DNA from: Lacinutrix sp. WUR7
Lineage (GTDB): Bacteria > Bacteroidota > Bacteroidia > Flavobacteriales > Flavobacteriaceae
Assembly: GCF_016864015.1 (NCBI RefSeq)
Contig: NZ_CP045067.1
Location: 1,957,001 to 2,021,000 of the forward strand
Length of the DNA: 64,000 nt
Direction of reading: 5' to 3'
How positions within the stretch are numbered: position 1 is the first letter of the stretch; each line of letters starts with the position of its first letter. The notes under the pieces are model-generated. The model saw only the letters and a program-made list of their open reading frames with translations, was not told the DNA's origin and did not search any database. The position numbers were made by a program, and so were the translations under genes. This document shows positions 17,037 through 27,900 of this stretch, one piece after another.

Positions 17037-19277
17037 ATGAAACATATATTATATATACTATTCATACTTCCGTTTGCTATCTTTTCGCAAGAGAAAATTA
17101 GCGGAACAGTTACGGAAGCCAATGAAAAAAACGAACAGTTACCTTTGTTTGGAGCAAATGTGTATTGGCTAGATACCGCTGTTGGTACCACTACAGATTA
17201 TGACGGAAACTTTACAATTCCGTACCAAAATTCCTATACAAAATTAGTGATTAGCTATGTTGGTTTTAAAACAGATACCTTAACTATAACTAAGCCAAAA
17301 AAGATTCAAATACAATTAGAGGCAAAAAGTGAACTTGGTGAAGTTACCATCACCTCTAGAAAACAAGCAACAGCTAAATCGTATTTAAATGCAGCAAATA
17401 CATTTACCGTAAGTAGTAAAGAATTGCTAAAAGCGGCTTGTTGTAATCTGTCGGAAAGTTTTGAAACCAATCCTTCCATAGACGTGAATTTTGCCGATGC
17501 GGTTACCGGAACAAGACAAATTAAAATGTTAGGATTAACAAGTCCGTATTTACTAATTGCAACAGAAAATATTCCATCTATTCGTGGCGCTTCACAGGCT
17601 TACGGATTGAGTTTTATTCCAGGAACTTGGGTAGAGAGTATTCAAATTACCAAAGGAGCAGGAAGTGTGGTTAATGGTTTTGAAAGTATTGCCGGACAAA
17701 TAAATGCAGAGCTCGTAAAACCAACAACAGATGATAAATTGTTTGTAAACCTCTATGGTGCAAGTAATACACGTTTAGAATTAAATACGCATTTTAATAC
17801 TAAAGTGAGTGAAAAATGGGCCACAGGAATTTATTTACATGGTAACATGCACAATAAAAAACATGATGTTAATGAGGATGGCTTTATGGATATGCCAACA
17901 TACAATCAAGTAAATGTAATGAACCGTTGGCAATACACGAATCAAGAAAAAGGATTTGTAAGCTTTATTAATTTTAAGTTTTTAAATGACGAAAAACAAA
18001 CGGGACAAGTAGATTTTGATCCAAAAACAGATAGAGGAACCACCAATGCTTGGGGAGGAGAAATAGATACGCAAAGATATGAAGTGTCTGCAAAGCTTGG
18101 CTATGTAAATCCCGAAATCCCTTGGCAAACCATTGGCGTACAAACAGCTTTTAGTAGTCATAAACAAGATTCTTATTTTGGATTAAATGACTATGATATT
18201 AGCCAAAACAGTTTGTATACAAATGTTATCTATAACTCTATTATTGGAGATTCTAGAAGTAAGTTTAAAACGGGGATAAGCTATACTTATGACCATTATG
18301 ATGAAATGGTAAATGCTATAGATTACGGAAGAATGGAAACTTCTGTTGGTGCCTTTTTTGAATATGCTTATGATAATTTAAAAAACTTAAATGTTACCGC
18401 AGGAATACGTGTAGACTCTCATAATTTATTAGGAACATTTGTTACACCAAGAGTACATGCTAGATATAGCCCTTGGGGGAAATCTGCCTTACGTGCTTCC
18501 TTTGGAAGAGGGAAACGTAGTGCTAGTATTTTTGCTGAAAATCAAAACGTTTTTGCGACTTCAAGAGCTATAAATATTTTAAATACGGACGGAAAAATCT
18601 ATGGACTGGATCCGGAAATAGCATGGAATTACGGAGTTTCCTTTTTACAAGGATTTAATCTGTTTAATAGAAAAGCAGATATTACTTTGGATTATTATAG
18701 AACCGATTTTCAAAACCAAGTGGTTGTAGATTATGAAAATCCCCAAGAAGTAAACTTCTATAATTTAGAAGGAGATAGTTATGCGAATAGTTTTCAGGCG
18801 GAAATGAATTATAATATGTTCGAACGTTTCGATTTGCGTATAGCGTATAAATATTATGACGTGCAAACGCAATATGGTTCAGAAAAACTAGAAAAACCTT
18901 TAGTTTCAAAAAATAGATTTTTTGCAAATGCATCTTATGAAACTGGTATTAAAGAAGGAAAAACGGCACATTGGAAAATGGATGCTACCTTTAATTGGTT
19001 AGGGAAACAACGTTTTTCATCTACAGCGAGCAATCCTTTGCAATATCAACTTTCAGAATATTCACCAACAGTAGGGACTTTAAATCTGCAAATAACCAAA
19101 GTGTTTTCTCCAAAATTTGAAGTATATTTAGGTGGAGAAAATGTGACCAATGTTAGGCAGAACAATCCTATTTTGGGAGCAGACGATCCTTTTGGCGCAA
19201 ATTTTGATACCACATTTGTATACGGTCCTATATATGGATCTAACTATTATGCCGGATTACGATTTAAAATACAGTAA
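17037..19277 (+). CDS. TonB-dependent outer-membrane receptor, probably metal-linked
   Basis: This is a 746-residue receptor with a signal peptide (MKHILYILFILPFAIFSQ), an N-terminal carboxypeptidase-regulatory-like beta domain (about 20-105; DTAVGTTTDYDGNFTIPY), a plug (about 120-235) and a beta barrel ending in KIQ. The plug has a Cys-Cys pair (KAACCNLSES), unusual for sugar or siderophore receptors and common in copper-locus receptors. I moved the start from 16986 to 17037 so that the signal peptide is first. Neighbours on both sides (HYC_CC_PP, HMA) suggest metal transport. Confidence 0.9.
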   Translation: MKHILYILFILPFAIFSQEKISGTVTEANEKNEQLPLFGANVYWLDTAVGTTTDYDGNFTIPYQNSYTKLVISYVGFKTDTLTITKPKKIQIQLEAKSELGEVTITSRKQATAKSYLNAANTFTVSSKELLKAACCNLSESFETNPSIDVNFADAVTGTRQIKMLGLTSPYLLIATENIPSIRGASQAYGLSFIPGTWVESIQITKGAGSVVNGFESIAGQINAELVKPTTDDKLFVNLYGASNTRLELNTHFNTKVSEKWATGIYLHGNMHNKKHDVNEDGFMDMPTYNQVNVMNRWQYTNQEKGFVSFINFKFLNDEKQTGQVDFDPKTDRGTTNAWGGEIDTQRYEVSAKLGYVNPEIPWQTIGVQTAFSSHKQDSYFGLNDYDISQNSLYTNVIYNSIIGDSRSKFKTGISYTYDHYDEMVNAIDYGRMETSVGAFFEYAYDNLKNLNVTAGIRVDSHNLLGTFVTPRVHARYSPWGKSALRASFGRGKRSASIFAENQNVFATSRAINILNTDGKIYGLDPEIAWNYGVSFLQGFNLFNRKADITLDYYRTDFQNQVVVDYENPQEVNFYNLEGDSYANSFQAEMNYNMFERFDLRIAYKYYDVQTQYGSEKLEKPLVSKNRFFANASYETGIKEGKTAHWKMDATFNWLGKQRFSSTASNPLQYQLSEYSPTVGTLNLQITKVFSPKFEVYLGGENVTNVRQNNPILGADDPFGANFDTTFVYGPIYGSNYYAGLRFKIQ

Positions 19278-19303
19278 AAAATAAAAATAAGTTTAATAAA
19301 AAG

Positions 19304-19323
19304 ATTTCCACCTTCGTGGAAAT
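19304..19323. repeat. Intergenic palindromic repeat (receptor-HMA gap)
   Basis: Perfect 8-bp arms, ATTTCCAC and GTGGAAAT, around a CTTC tetraloop. It lies between two same-strand genes, so it would be transcribed as a hairpin. Confidence 0.7.
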
Positions 19324-19341
19324 AAAAAAAAGAAGATTATT

Positions 19342-19695
19342 ATGAAAAAAACAATAGCATTACTAGTTCTATTATTTGTAGGAGTAACCACTTTTGCGCA
19401 AAACAAAAATGCAAAAGCATCGATTGAAGTAGATGGCGTTTGCGGTATGTGTAAAGACCGAATTGAAAAAGCATGCTTCAAAATTAAAGGTGTTAAATCT
19501 GCAATTTGGAGTGTAGAAACACATGAGTTGCAACTTATTTATAATGAGGCGAAAACCAATTTAAATGAAATTCATACTAGTATTGCAGCAGTAGGTCATG
19601 ATACTAAAGATTTAAAAGCGACAGATGAAGCATATAATAGCGTACATCCTTGTTGTCAATATAGAGATGAGGAAGTTAAAGAAGATCATAAATAG
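19342..19695 (+). CDS. Periplasmic heavy-metal-associated (HMA) domain protein
   Basis: This is a 117-residue secreted protein: signal peptide MKKTIALLVLLFVGVTTFAQ, then one HMA fold with the metal-binding loop GVCGMCKDRIEKAC (CxxC plus a following Cys). A second Cys pair occurs near the C-terminus (HPCCQY), followed by a His/Asp/Glu-rich end. HMA domains bind Cu(I), Zn or similar ions. With the upstream receptor and HYC_CC_PP protein it forms a probable three-gene copper-handling unit that ends at a terminator 24 bp downstream. Confidence 0.9.
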   Translation: MKKTIALLVLLFVGVTTFAQNKNAKASIEVDGVCGMCKDRIEKACFKIKGVKSAIWSVETHELQLIYNEAKTNLNEIHTSIAAVGHDTKDLKATDEAYNSVHPCCQYRDEEVKEDHK

Positions 19696-19718
19696 TAAAA
19701 AGAGTAAATAGATATTAT

Positions 19719-19752
19719 AAAAGCCTGAATATTAATTCAGGCTTTTATATTT
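19719..19752 (+). terminator. Terminator after the HMA gene
   Basis: A perfect 12-bp stem, AAAAGCCTGAAT / ATTCAGGCTTTT, with an ATTA loop and a U-rich tail. Confidence 0.9.
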
Positions 19753-19759
19753 TTACCAT

Positions 19760-20101
19760 ATGCCATACCGAATTTATGTTATCGAATTATCGAAACGGGT
19801 GTTTACCGAAAATGCCAAGTTTAGAAATGCCAATCCGCAATTTAATGGCGTATTGCAATGCTTGTATGTTGGTATGACTAGCAAAACACCAAAAGAACGT
19901 TTTCTACAACATAAAACAGGCTACAGAAATAAGAAAGGATATAAGCTATCTTCCAATATTGTTGAGAAATACGGACTCTATCTTCGTCCGAGTTTATATA
20001 ATCACATAGATCCAATTACATCCAGAGCAGAAGCTTTAAAAATGGAAGAAACTCTAGCTTTAGAGTTACGCAGACAGCGTTATGCGGTTTGGTTTAATTG
20101 A
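19760..20101 (+). CDS. GIY-YIG-like nuclease-domain protein
   Basis: This is a 113-residue protein with the first elements of the GIY-YIG fold: RIYVIELS (GIY position), then CLYVGMTSKTPKERFLQHKTG (YIG position, with the following Arg and His), and a C-terminal Glu in MEETLALELRRQ. Single-domain GIY-YIG proteins of this size are common in bacteria and mostly uncharacterised. It begins 8 bp after the terminator of the metal locus. A decayed second copy of its 3' half lies at 24683-24823. Nuclease activity is not shown. Confidence 0.75.
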   Translation: MPYRIYVIELSKRVFTENAKFRNANPQFNGVLQCLYVGMTSKTPKERFLQHKTGYRNKKGYKLSSNIVEKYGLYLRPSLYNHIDPITSRAEALKMEETLALELRRQRYAVWFN

Positions 20102-20208
20102 AAAGAATTTTATAATTTATTCTTGTATGGAAATTTACATCTTAAATAAAGTGTGTATCTAAGAATAGATAAGGAGATTCAATTGGTTATTATTAAGTGT
20201 AATTCAAT

Positions 20209-20240
20209 AAAAAAGTTAGAACAATTGTTCTAACTTTTTT
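20209..20240. terminator. Perfect 32-bp palindrome, terminator of the GIY-YIG gene
   Basis: AAAAAAGTTAGAACAA followed by its exact reverse complement, with a T6 end. The symmetry makes it work in either direction. Confidence 0.85.
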
Positions 20241-20534
20241 ATTATGTGGAGGTTAACTAAGTAAAGTTTTTGGTAAAAGTTACCGTTTGTCGTTTTTTTT
20301 AAGAGAGTAATCGAGTAAATTAATTTATAGATTATTAAATGAAGATGTTTGTGGTCTACTACGATATTTTTGTATACAGTTTGTAACTGTTTGTAATTTA
20401 TCGCTTTAGATATCTTCCCTCAAGATTTTAATTTTAAATTAAATAGTCCCAAACTATTAAAACTTAAACCCAAACCTAAATATCTAGCATTGATATTGAT
20501 TTCATGCTATTGTATTTAAAATGATTACCTACTT
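20241..20534 (+). other. Gene-free leader region of the LamG surface protein
   Basis: No coding frame is visible. TATTTTTG at 20365-20372 fits the -7 consensus, but the only nearby TTTG is too close to be its -33. Two TTTGTAA copies lie 10 bp apart (20380 and 20390). A leader of over 150 nt is possible. Confidence 0.35.
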
Positions 20535-23500
20535 ATGAAAAATCACTTACGATTCTTTGCACTTTTTTTAAGCTTGTTTACTTGCAGTTTAGTAACCTAT
20601 TCTCAAAATATAAAAGATGTTGATAATGATGGTGTCATTAATAGTATAGATGTTGATGATGACAATGATGGTATTTTAGATACTATAGAATGTCCAGCAA
20701 TTTCTGGAGCAGCTTCTCCAAAATCAGATGCAATAAGTTGGTCTAAAAACGAATTGGATGTTTTTGTTATAGGGAACAATACTACTGGGTTAGGTTATCA
20801 AGAATCGGGTTTTCAACAAGAAGTTTATAGTAAAGGACAAACACTAACCGTTTTAAATGGTGCTAGTGATTATGTGTTTCCTTCTAGTTCTTATACACCA
20901 GGAACAGCAGCAACAAGTATTGGTGCTTTTGCTAATGGAACCTTGTCTTTTGAAGATAATTATGTATACAGATCTTATGATATAGACCAATTTAGAGCAA
21001 CAACAGCTGGTGGTTTTGTCTCTGGGGACTCTGGCTCAGCTGTCTATATATATCCAGAAGTTGGAAATCAAACAGGAGATTATTACGCTGTAGATATTAA
21101 TTTTACAGAACCAGTTGCTTCTTTTAGTTTTGATATGGTAGATATATATGATACCAATTCAGATACTGCTGTAGTTAATTATGAAGTTTATGCTGATGAT
21201 GTTTTAGTCGCTTATTTTAGTGATTCCTATTTTGGAAATGATGCAACAGGAAATATAGATATATTTGATGCGGATGGCGTTTTAAAAGGTTCTTTGCGTG
21301 CTGGTCAAAATTTAGAAAATACGATTGGTTTTGCAACCGAAAACATGATAAGTAAAGTTACGGTAAAGCATATTGTTATTTCAGGTAACTTAGCTGCTGC
21401 AACGCATGATCCTCACGGATTGGATACTTTTGCATATAGTTTTTTATGTGCGAACCAAATAGATTTAGATGATGATAATGATGGTATTCCAGATAATATT
21501 GAAGCACAACCTACAGTAGGTTATATCGCTCCAAGTGGAACCGTAAATACTACAGGTCTTTATCCTGGTTTATGGGATAATTATGGAACAGGAATTACTC
21601 CTGTAAATACAGACGGAACAGACTTACCAGATTATTTAGATTTAGATGCAGACAATGATGGAATTCCAGATATTCAAGAGAATGGTATGGCAAATGCTAT
21701 TGTGAATAATGATACCGATAATGATGGTTTAGATAATATCTTTGAAGGAAGTAATACCAATGACTATTTTGATGTAAACGATGAAATAAATGATCCTACA
21801 AATCTTACTATTTTGCCAGATACAGATGGTGATTTATCTGCTGGTGGCGATTTAGATTATAGGGATGATATCGAGATTTTTATAGAATCTGCAACTTTAG
21901 ACTTTGATGGTGTAGATGATTATTTAGATACAGATCCTTATATCACTAACTGGAGAAATGGTACCATAATGAGTTGGGTTAAAATTGAGCATACCTCAGA
22001 TGGAAATTTGCCAAACCTATACAGTATTGCTGGTCAAGAAAATATGAGGTTGTATGTAACTGCTGGTAGAACACCTGCGTTTTATGTTATAACACAAGAT
22101 CAGGTTACTGCAGGTAGTAGTTACCCAGCAAATAATATTCAAGTACAACCAGATCCTTCCTTTAATGTGAAGCTTAAAAATGATTTATGGTACCATGTAG
22201 CTGGTGTCTTTAATTCTGCAGATCAAACGGTGAAGTTATATTTAAATGGAAAATTAGTTGGAACCACAACAGATGCTAATTTAAACTCCAAATTAATAAC
22301 TGAAAATTTTAATGGAACCCCTCATGTTTATTCAACAAGAGAATTTACAATAGGAAGATATCCAACAAACACAAGTGTTGCTGGTTCTGGACATTTTAAA
22401 GGAGATATCGATGAAGTAAGAGTCTTTGATGCTGCTTTAACAGATGAGCAAGTGCAACAAATGGTGTACCAAGAAATTGAAAATAATTCAGGAGTGTTAA
22501 GAGGTACTATCATACCTAAAGATATTCAAGATTTAAATACTTCAGCAAAAGTGTCATGGAGTAATTTAAAAGGGTATTACCCAATGTCTAATATCACTAA
22601 TATTACAACATCCGATTATTCTTCAAATAATAACGATTTAAAACTTCATAATATAAAAACTATTGTAGAGCAAACAGCACCTATGCCTTATGTTTCTACT
22701 TCTAATGGATCATGGACAACAGAAAACACATGGTTACATGGTCATGTATGGGATATTACAGATACTGCTACCAATAAAGATTGGAGCATCGTAAAAATAG
22801 AAAATGATGTAGATGCAAATCATCCAGTAAAGACTTTAGGTTTGTTTGTTGAAGAACATAAAGCCTTGACTATAAATGGGAGTAATCAAGTAAAAAATTC
22901 TTGGTATTTAGAATTAAATGGAACACTAGATTTAGATAACGACTCACAATTAATTCAGACAAAAAATAGTGATTTAGTAACCTCTGAAATAGGTAAAATA
23001 TTAAGACGTCAAGAAGGAGCATCAAGCTATTATTGGTATAACTATTGGAGTTCGCCTGTAGGAGTAACGGCAGCTACTAGTTTAACAGATAATAATGCTT
23101 TAGGAGATAATGCAAATAACACCGTGTTTAGCTTAAATATGTTAAAAGATGAGGACGCAAACAACATGTTATTTACAAGTGCAAATCATCAAATAAATAA
23201 GTTAAGTACCAGGTGGATGTATACCTATGAAAATGGAGTAACTTATTACGATTGGGGAACCGTAACACCAAGCACAAATATAAACCCAGGAATTGGTTAT
23301 ATTCATAAAGGAACAGGAACAGAACAACAATATATATTTGAAGGGAAACCTAACAATGGAACCATAAAAATAGGAGTAGATGATGTTGGAGGATCAGGAT
23401 CTGTACCAGGAGTATCTAAAACCGAATACCTTTTAGGTAACCCGTATGCATCTGCAATAGATATTCATAAATTTATAGATGATAATGCTTCTGTTTTAGA

Positions 23501-24518
23501 AGGAAGTATTCAATTATGGCAACAATGGTCGGGTATATCACATGTAACTACAGAATATGAAGGTGGTTATGCACAAGTAAATAAAACGGGAGCTGTAAAA
23601 GCATACCAGTTTGTTGGAGGATTAGGTGCAAATAATAACGAACAAGATGGAACCAAAGCACCAACCAAATATTTACCAGTCGGTCAGAGTTTTATGGCCG
23701 AAATAAAGAATACGGGGTCTCTAGTATTTAAAAATAGCCAACGTGTATTTATTAAAGAAGCAGATGCAGATGGATCTGAATATAATGGTTCTGTGTTTTT
23801 TAGAACAACAGAAGGTGTTTCCAATGGATCAACCATGAGTAAATTACGATTGGAGTTTAAAGCCTTAGATGGTCAAGCTACAAGAAGAGAATTATTATTA
23901 GGTTTTAGTGATGCTACTACAGATGGCTATGACTATGGATACGAAGCAAAAAACACAGACGATAATCATGATGATTTAAACCTGTTATTAGATGGTGAAA
24001 ATATGATCATACAATCGTATGCTGCAATAACGGAAGATAAAGTAGTGCCTTTAGCATTAAAAACATCTGGAAACAATAGTTATAGCATTCAAATATCTGA
24101 AATAGATAATATAGCAGAAGACCAAGAGATTTATTTAAAAGATAATCTTACCGATACGTATTATAACTTACGTCAAGATCTAGCATATACATTTTCATCG
24201 GAAGCTGGAGTATTTAATGAGCGTTTTGAAATTGTATTTACAAGCCAAAGACTAAGCACAGAGGAAGTAACGGTAAATAATAATACTGTAATTTATTACA
24301 ACAATTCAAGTAGTTTGTTATATGTAAAAGGATTAAATACATCGAGTAATGTAAGTTTAATAAACATGTTAGGGCAAACGGTTTATACTAAATCTAATGT
24401 GTCTTATAATACATTAGAAAACGGAATGTCTATACAAAGTTTAGCAACTGGAATTTACATAGTAAGTATAAAAACACAAGAAAATCAAACACTAAATAAA
24501 AAGATAGTTATTGAGTAA
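20535..24518 (+). CDS. Large secreted protein with TSP3-type repeats, LamG domain and type IX (type A) signal
   Basis: This is a 1327-residue secreted protein. Order: signal peptide (1-24, ending TYSQ); a calcium-binding thrombospondin type 3-like repeat (DVDNDGVINSIDVDDDNDG); a beta domain (about 70-310); further Asp-rich repeats (DLDDDNDGIPD, DLDADNDGIPD, about 310-440); a LamG/concanavalin-like lectin domain (about 450-640; LDFDGVDDYLD, LYLNGKLVG, GDIDEVRVFD); a long unassigned beta region; and a type A C-terminal signal (about 1255-1327; SLINMLGQTVYT, LATGIYIVSIKT, NKKIVIE). It should be exported by the type IX machinery encoded in part at 40036-44663. Adhesion or glycan binding is plausible but not shown. 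Confidence 0.88.
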   Translation: MKNHLRFFALFLSLFTCSLVTYSQNIKDVDNDGVINSIDVDDDNDGILDTIECPAISGAASPKSDAISWSKNELDVFVIGNNTTGLGYQESGFQQEVYSKGQTLTVLNGASDYVFPSSSYTPGTAATSIGAFANGTLSFEDNYVYRSYDIDQFRATTAGGFVSGDSGSAVYIYPEVGNQTGDYYAVDINFTEPVASFSFDMVDIYDTNSDTAVVNYEVYADDVLVAYFSDSYFGNDATGNIDIFDADGVLKGSLRAGQNLENTIGFATENMISKVTVKHIVISGNLAAATHDPHGLDTFAYSFLCANQIDLDDDNDGIPDNIEAQPTVGYIAPSGTVNTTGLYPGLWDNYGTGITPVNTDGTDLPDYLDLDADNDGIPDIQENGMANAIVNNDTDNDGLDNIFEGSNTNDYFDVNDEINDPTNLTILPDTDGDLSAGGDLDYRDDIEIFIESATLDFDGVDDYLDTDPYITNWRNGTIMSWVKIEHTSDGNLPNLYSIAGQENMRLYVTAGRTPAFYVITQDQVTAGSSYPANNIQVQPDPSFNVKLKNDLWYHVAGVFNSADQTVKLYLNGKLVGTTTDANLNSKLITENFNGTPHVYSTREFTIGRYPTNTSVAGSGHFKGDIDEVRVFDAALTDEQVQQMVYQEIENNSGVLRGTIIPKDIQDLNTSAKVSWSNLKGYYPMSNITNITTSDYSSNNNDLKLHNIKTIVEQTAPMPYVSTSNGSWTTENTWLHGHVWDITDTATNKDWSIVKIENDVDANHPVKTLGLFVEEHKALTINGSNQVKNSWYLELNGTLDLDNDSQLIQTKNSDLVTSEIGKILRRQEGASSYYWYNYWSSPVGVTAATSLTDNNALGDNANNTVFSLNMLKDEDANNMLFTSANHQINKLSTRWMYTYENGVTYYDWGTVTPSTNINPGIGYIHKGTGTEQQYIFEGKPNNGTIKIGVDDVGGSGSVPGVSKTEYLLGNPYASAIDIHKFIDDNASVLEGSIQLWQQWSGISHVTTEYEGGYAQVNKTGAVKAYQFVGGLGANNNEQDGTKAPTKYLPVGQSFMAEIKNTGSLVFKNSQRVFIKEADADGSEYNGSVFFRTTEGVSNGSTMSKLRLEFKALDGQATRRELLLGFSDATTDGYDYGYEAKNTDDNHDDLNLLLDGENMIIQSYAAITEDKVVPLALKTSGNNSYSIQISEIDNIAEDQEIYLKDNLTDTYYNLRQDLAYTFSSEAGVFNERFEIVFTSQRLSTEEVTVNNNTVIYYNNSSSLLYVKGLNTSSNVSLINMLGQTVYTKSNVSYNTLENGMSIQSLATGIYIVSIKTQENQTLNKKIVIE

Positions 24519-24544
24519 TGTGCTATTAATCTGTGACTATAATT

Positions 24545-24578
24545 AGAGATTGACTTAATTGTCAATCTCTTTTTTTTT
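24545..24578 (+). terminator. Terminator of the LamG surface protein gene
   Basis: A perfect AGAGATTGAC / GTCAATCTCT stem, 6-nt loop and T9 run, starting 26 bp after the stop codon. Confidence 0.92.
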
Positions 24579-24682
24579 AAAATTATTTGTACTAATTGCA
24601 CATTAGTATAAAATTTAAAAATCAGTTAATGCACGTTTTGTGTGGCTTAAAATGAATTGTATAAGCATAGAAAGGGGTATGT

Positions 24683-24823
24683 AAATGCGGGCTTAATCTT
24701 CGTCTGAGTTTATACAAGTATATAGTTCTAATTACTATTATAACAGCAGTTTTAAAGCTAGAAAAAACTCTAGTTTTAGAGTTGCCTATATAGCAGTATG
24801 CGGTTTGGTTTGAATGGTTTTGA
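24683..24823 (+). pseudogene. Remnant of a GIY-YIG gene (3' half)
   Basis: The stretch 24698-24811 aligns without gaps to 19982-20095 inside the intact GIY-YIG gene. By hand count 87 of 114 bases match. The match covers the C-terminal half, ending at the shared AVWF. There is no start or N-terminal half, and an in-frame TAG lies at 24791, so it cannot make the product. It is a decayed second copy and explains most of the 395-bp gap between the two surface protein genes. Confidence 0.82.
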
Positions 24824-24887
24824 CTATGTGAAAAAAATCCTGTAAATTCGTTTGCAACTTATATAATTTGTTGATAAACATAGTCAA
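24820..24887. repeat. 10-bp inverted repeat spanning 68 bp
   Basis: TTGACTATGT (24820-24829) and ACATAGTCAA (24878-24887) are perfect inverted copies flanking 48 bp, just upstream of the type B surface protein gene. They could be a long-loop hairpin or the ends of a tiny element. No coding content lies inside. Confidence 0.4.
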
Positions 24888-24913
24888 GAAGTGCCCCGAT
24901 TCCATAAAAAAAT

Positions 24914-27900
24914 ATGAAATATAAATTATTTTTAATTATAGTACTATACGCTGTTTTTTCTTTTTCACAATGTTTTGATTGTGGGCAGAATATTGGAGGA
25001 TGGGCAGATGATCACGCTCGAGACTTGGTTAAAGCTTCAGATGGAATTATCCTATCTAGTGTATTAAATAATTATGATGAAGGACTTATCGAAAAATATG
25101 ATTTTAACTGTAACTTAATCTGGTCAATAGAATTACTAACAGACAATTCTAATTTTGGTTTACGTGTTTACAAAACAGCTATTGATGAAAATGACAATAT
25201 TTACGCAATTATAGATAATCCTTATAATACTTTAGGCATTCAGACATTTAATGGAAACCAAATTCCGTATGGAATGAATGTTATTAAAATTGACAGTAAT
25301 GGAATTGTTCAATGGATTAGTTTTCTTAATTACGGAGGGCAAGTTGGTATGCATTATTGGAATGGTAATTTGTTTATTGTAGGAGGTTACATCACCAAAA
25401 TGGATACGGATGGCAATTTGTTAAATGAATTACAAATAGGAAGTCTAGGGAGTTCTATTTATGCGTCTGAGATTGATAATAATGGAAACATTTACTATAC
25501 TAGCTCGCCTAGTAATAGTAACCTTAATTATCTTACCAAAATAAATTCGAATTTAGAAATACAGTGGGAAAACCGATTCAATAATGATAATAATTCTAGA
25601 TTCTCTCCTACAAAGGTTTATTATAATGAGACTAATAACAAGCTGTATATTTGGGGAAGACACGCATTGGCTACAACAATCTTGGGTGTGAATTTCCCAG
25701 CTAGTAATTGTGGTTCTAATCAAACAAGCAGTTTTGTTATAGAGTTAAGTACAAATGATGGTAGTTTAGAAAATCATTTCATTTTTGACAATTGTGGACC
25801 TTCGGGTTCTTCTGGAAATGGAATTACTAACGTTTTTGAAAAAGGATTTATGACTCATAAAGATAATAAGTTATATGTACTATCTTGTTTTAGAGGCGAT
25901 GTAATGTTAGGAAACAATAATTTGTTTTCCGTAAATAGTAATGGCGTTATTAATAGAAATTTAGTTCTTTATTATATTGATTTAAATGATTTTAGTTCAA
26001 CCTTATTATTAACTTCTGCTGGAGATAATTATTGGCCTGGGGTTGCTTTTAATGATTTTCCTGCATCTATAGCTATAGAAGATAACGACATTTATTTAAG
26101 TTCTACATTCATGAGCCATCCGATGGAAATAAATGGTGTAAACATTGCCAATAATAGTGGTAATAACGCAAGAGATGTCATGCTCTTTAAATATAAATTA
26201 GACCAAAATGATATTAGTAGTGTTCTTAGTTCTGAGAATACATGCATTAATGATGCTAGTATTTTTTCTTTAGCAGGAGTTTTTGATTCAGTAGCTTGGG
26301 ACTTTGATGATCCTGCATCTGGTTTAAATAATATCTCTAATTTAAATGCGCCGAGCCATACCTTTTCAAGTATAGGGAATTACAACGTTACTGTATTAGT
26401 TACTTGTGGAACGGAATCTGAAACTATATCTCTGGAAGTTGTTATTAGCGATAGTCCTACAGTGAATCAAATAGGGGATTTGTATAGCTGTGAAGACACT
26501 TTTGGAAGTCAAATATCTAGTTCTTTTGACACGGCTAGTATTGCAAGTGATTTAATTGGAAATCAAACAGGTCTATCTATTCAATATTTTGATGGAAATG
26601 GATATGAATTGCCAAGTCCTCTTTCAAATCCAATGTCAAACTCTATATTAGGTCAAGAAACAATAATTGCAAGAATAGCTAATACTGATAATATTACATG
26701 TTATACTGAAGTCTCATTCGATTTAATTGTTGAAGATCTTCCCGAAATTTTTCAAATTGCAGACATTCATGAATGTGATGCTGGTAACGGTTTTGCTGAG
26801 TTTGATTTGTCAAATGTAAGTGGTCCTCTTACCGCTAATTCATCGAGTTTAAATGTGTCTTTTTATGACAGTGATAATAATGTGATTCCCGGAAACTCAT
26901 TACAAACGTATTCCAATATGTATCCTAATGAAGATTTTGTTGTGGCAAGAGTGGCAAACGGTATCAACCCTTGTTTTTCGGAAACAACTATTCGTTTAGT
27001 GGTTGATCCATTACCTATAGCAAATACTGTTAACACCTTATATGCATGTGATGATAATGCAGATGGTATATCCGAATATTTTAATACATCAAACATAGAA
27101 AACCAAGTTCTAAATGGGCAAACAGGAATGCATGTAACGTATTATTTAGAAAGTGGTACGCCATTACCAAGTCCGCTACCAAATCCGTTTACAAACAACA
27201 TCCCAAATAATCAAAATATAATTGTGCGAGTTACTAATATAAATACCACTTGTTACAAGGAAACCACTCTGGAATTACAAACTATAACACAACCAAATAT
27301 TAACCAACCAGATAATTTATATGCTTGTAATCAGGGAGATGGTTATACCGAATTTGATACTGCTTTATTAGAAGAACAGATTATTGGTAGTCAAACTGGA
27401 TTAACGATACATTATTATGATGCTAGTAATATTGAATTATCAAGTCCGCTACCCACTTTATTTCAGAATACAGAGCCATATCAACAGACTATTTATGTGA
27501 AGATTGAAGATGCGTCGAATACCTTATGTTTTTCGGAAACATCCTTTGATTTAATAGTAAATAAACTTCCAGAAGCGGATTTAGAAGAAAGCTATTTTAT
27601 CTGTAATTTAGAACCTTCTATGGTGTTATCTGTAGATTCAAATTATTCTTCTTATCAATGGCAATTTGAAGATGGAACTATAGTTTCTTCTTCCTCTACG
27701 GCAGAAATAATAAATGAAGGAAACTACGTTTTAACTGTTACCAATTTAGAGAACAATATTATTTGTGAGAATGTATTCTCTTTTAATTTAATTCGCTCTG
27801 TTTTGCCGGAGATACAAAATGTAAACCATGGGGAATTAGGAAACAATTATATGGAGATAATCGCGTCTGGTGATGGTGATTTTGAATATTCCATTAATGG

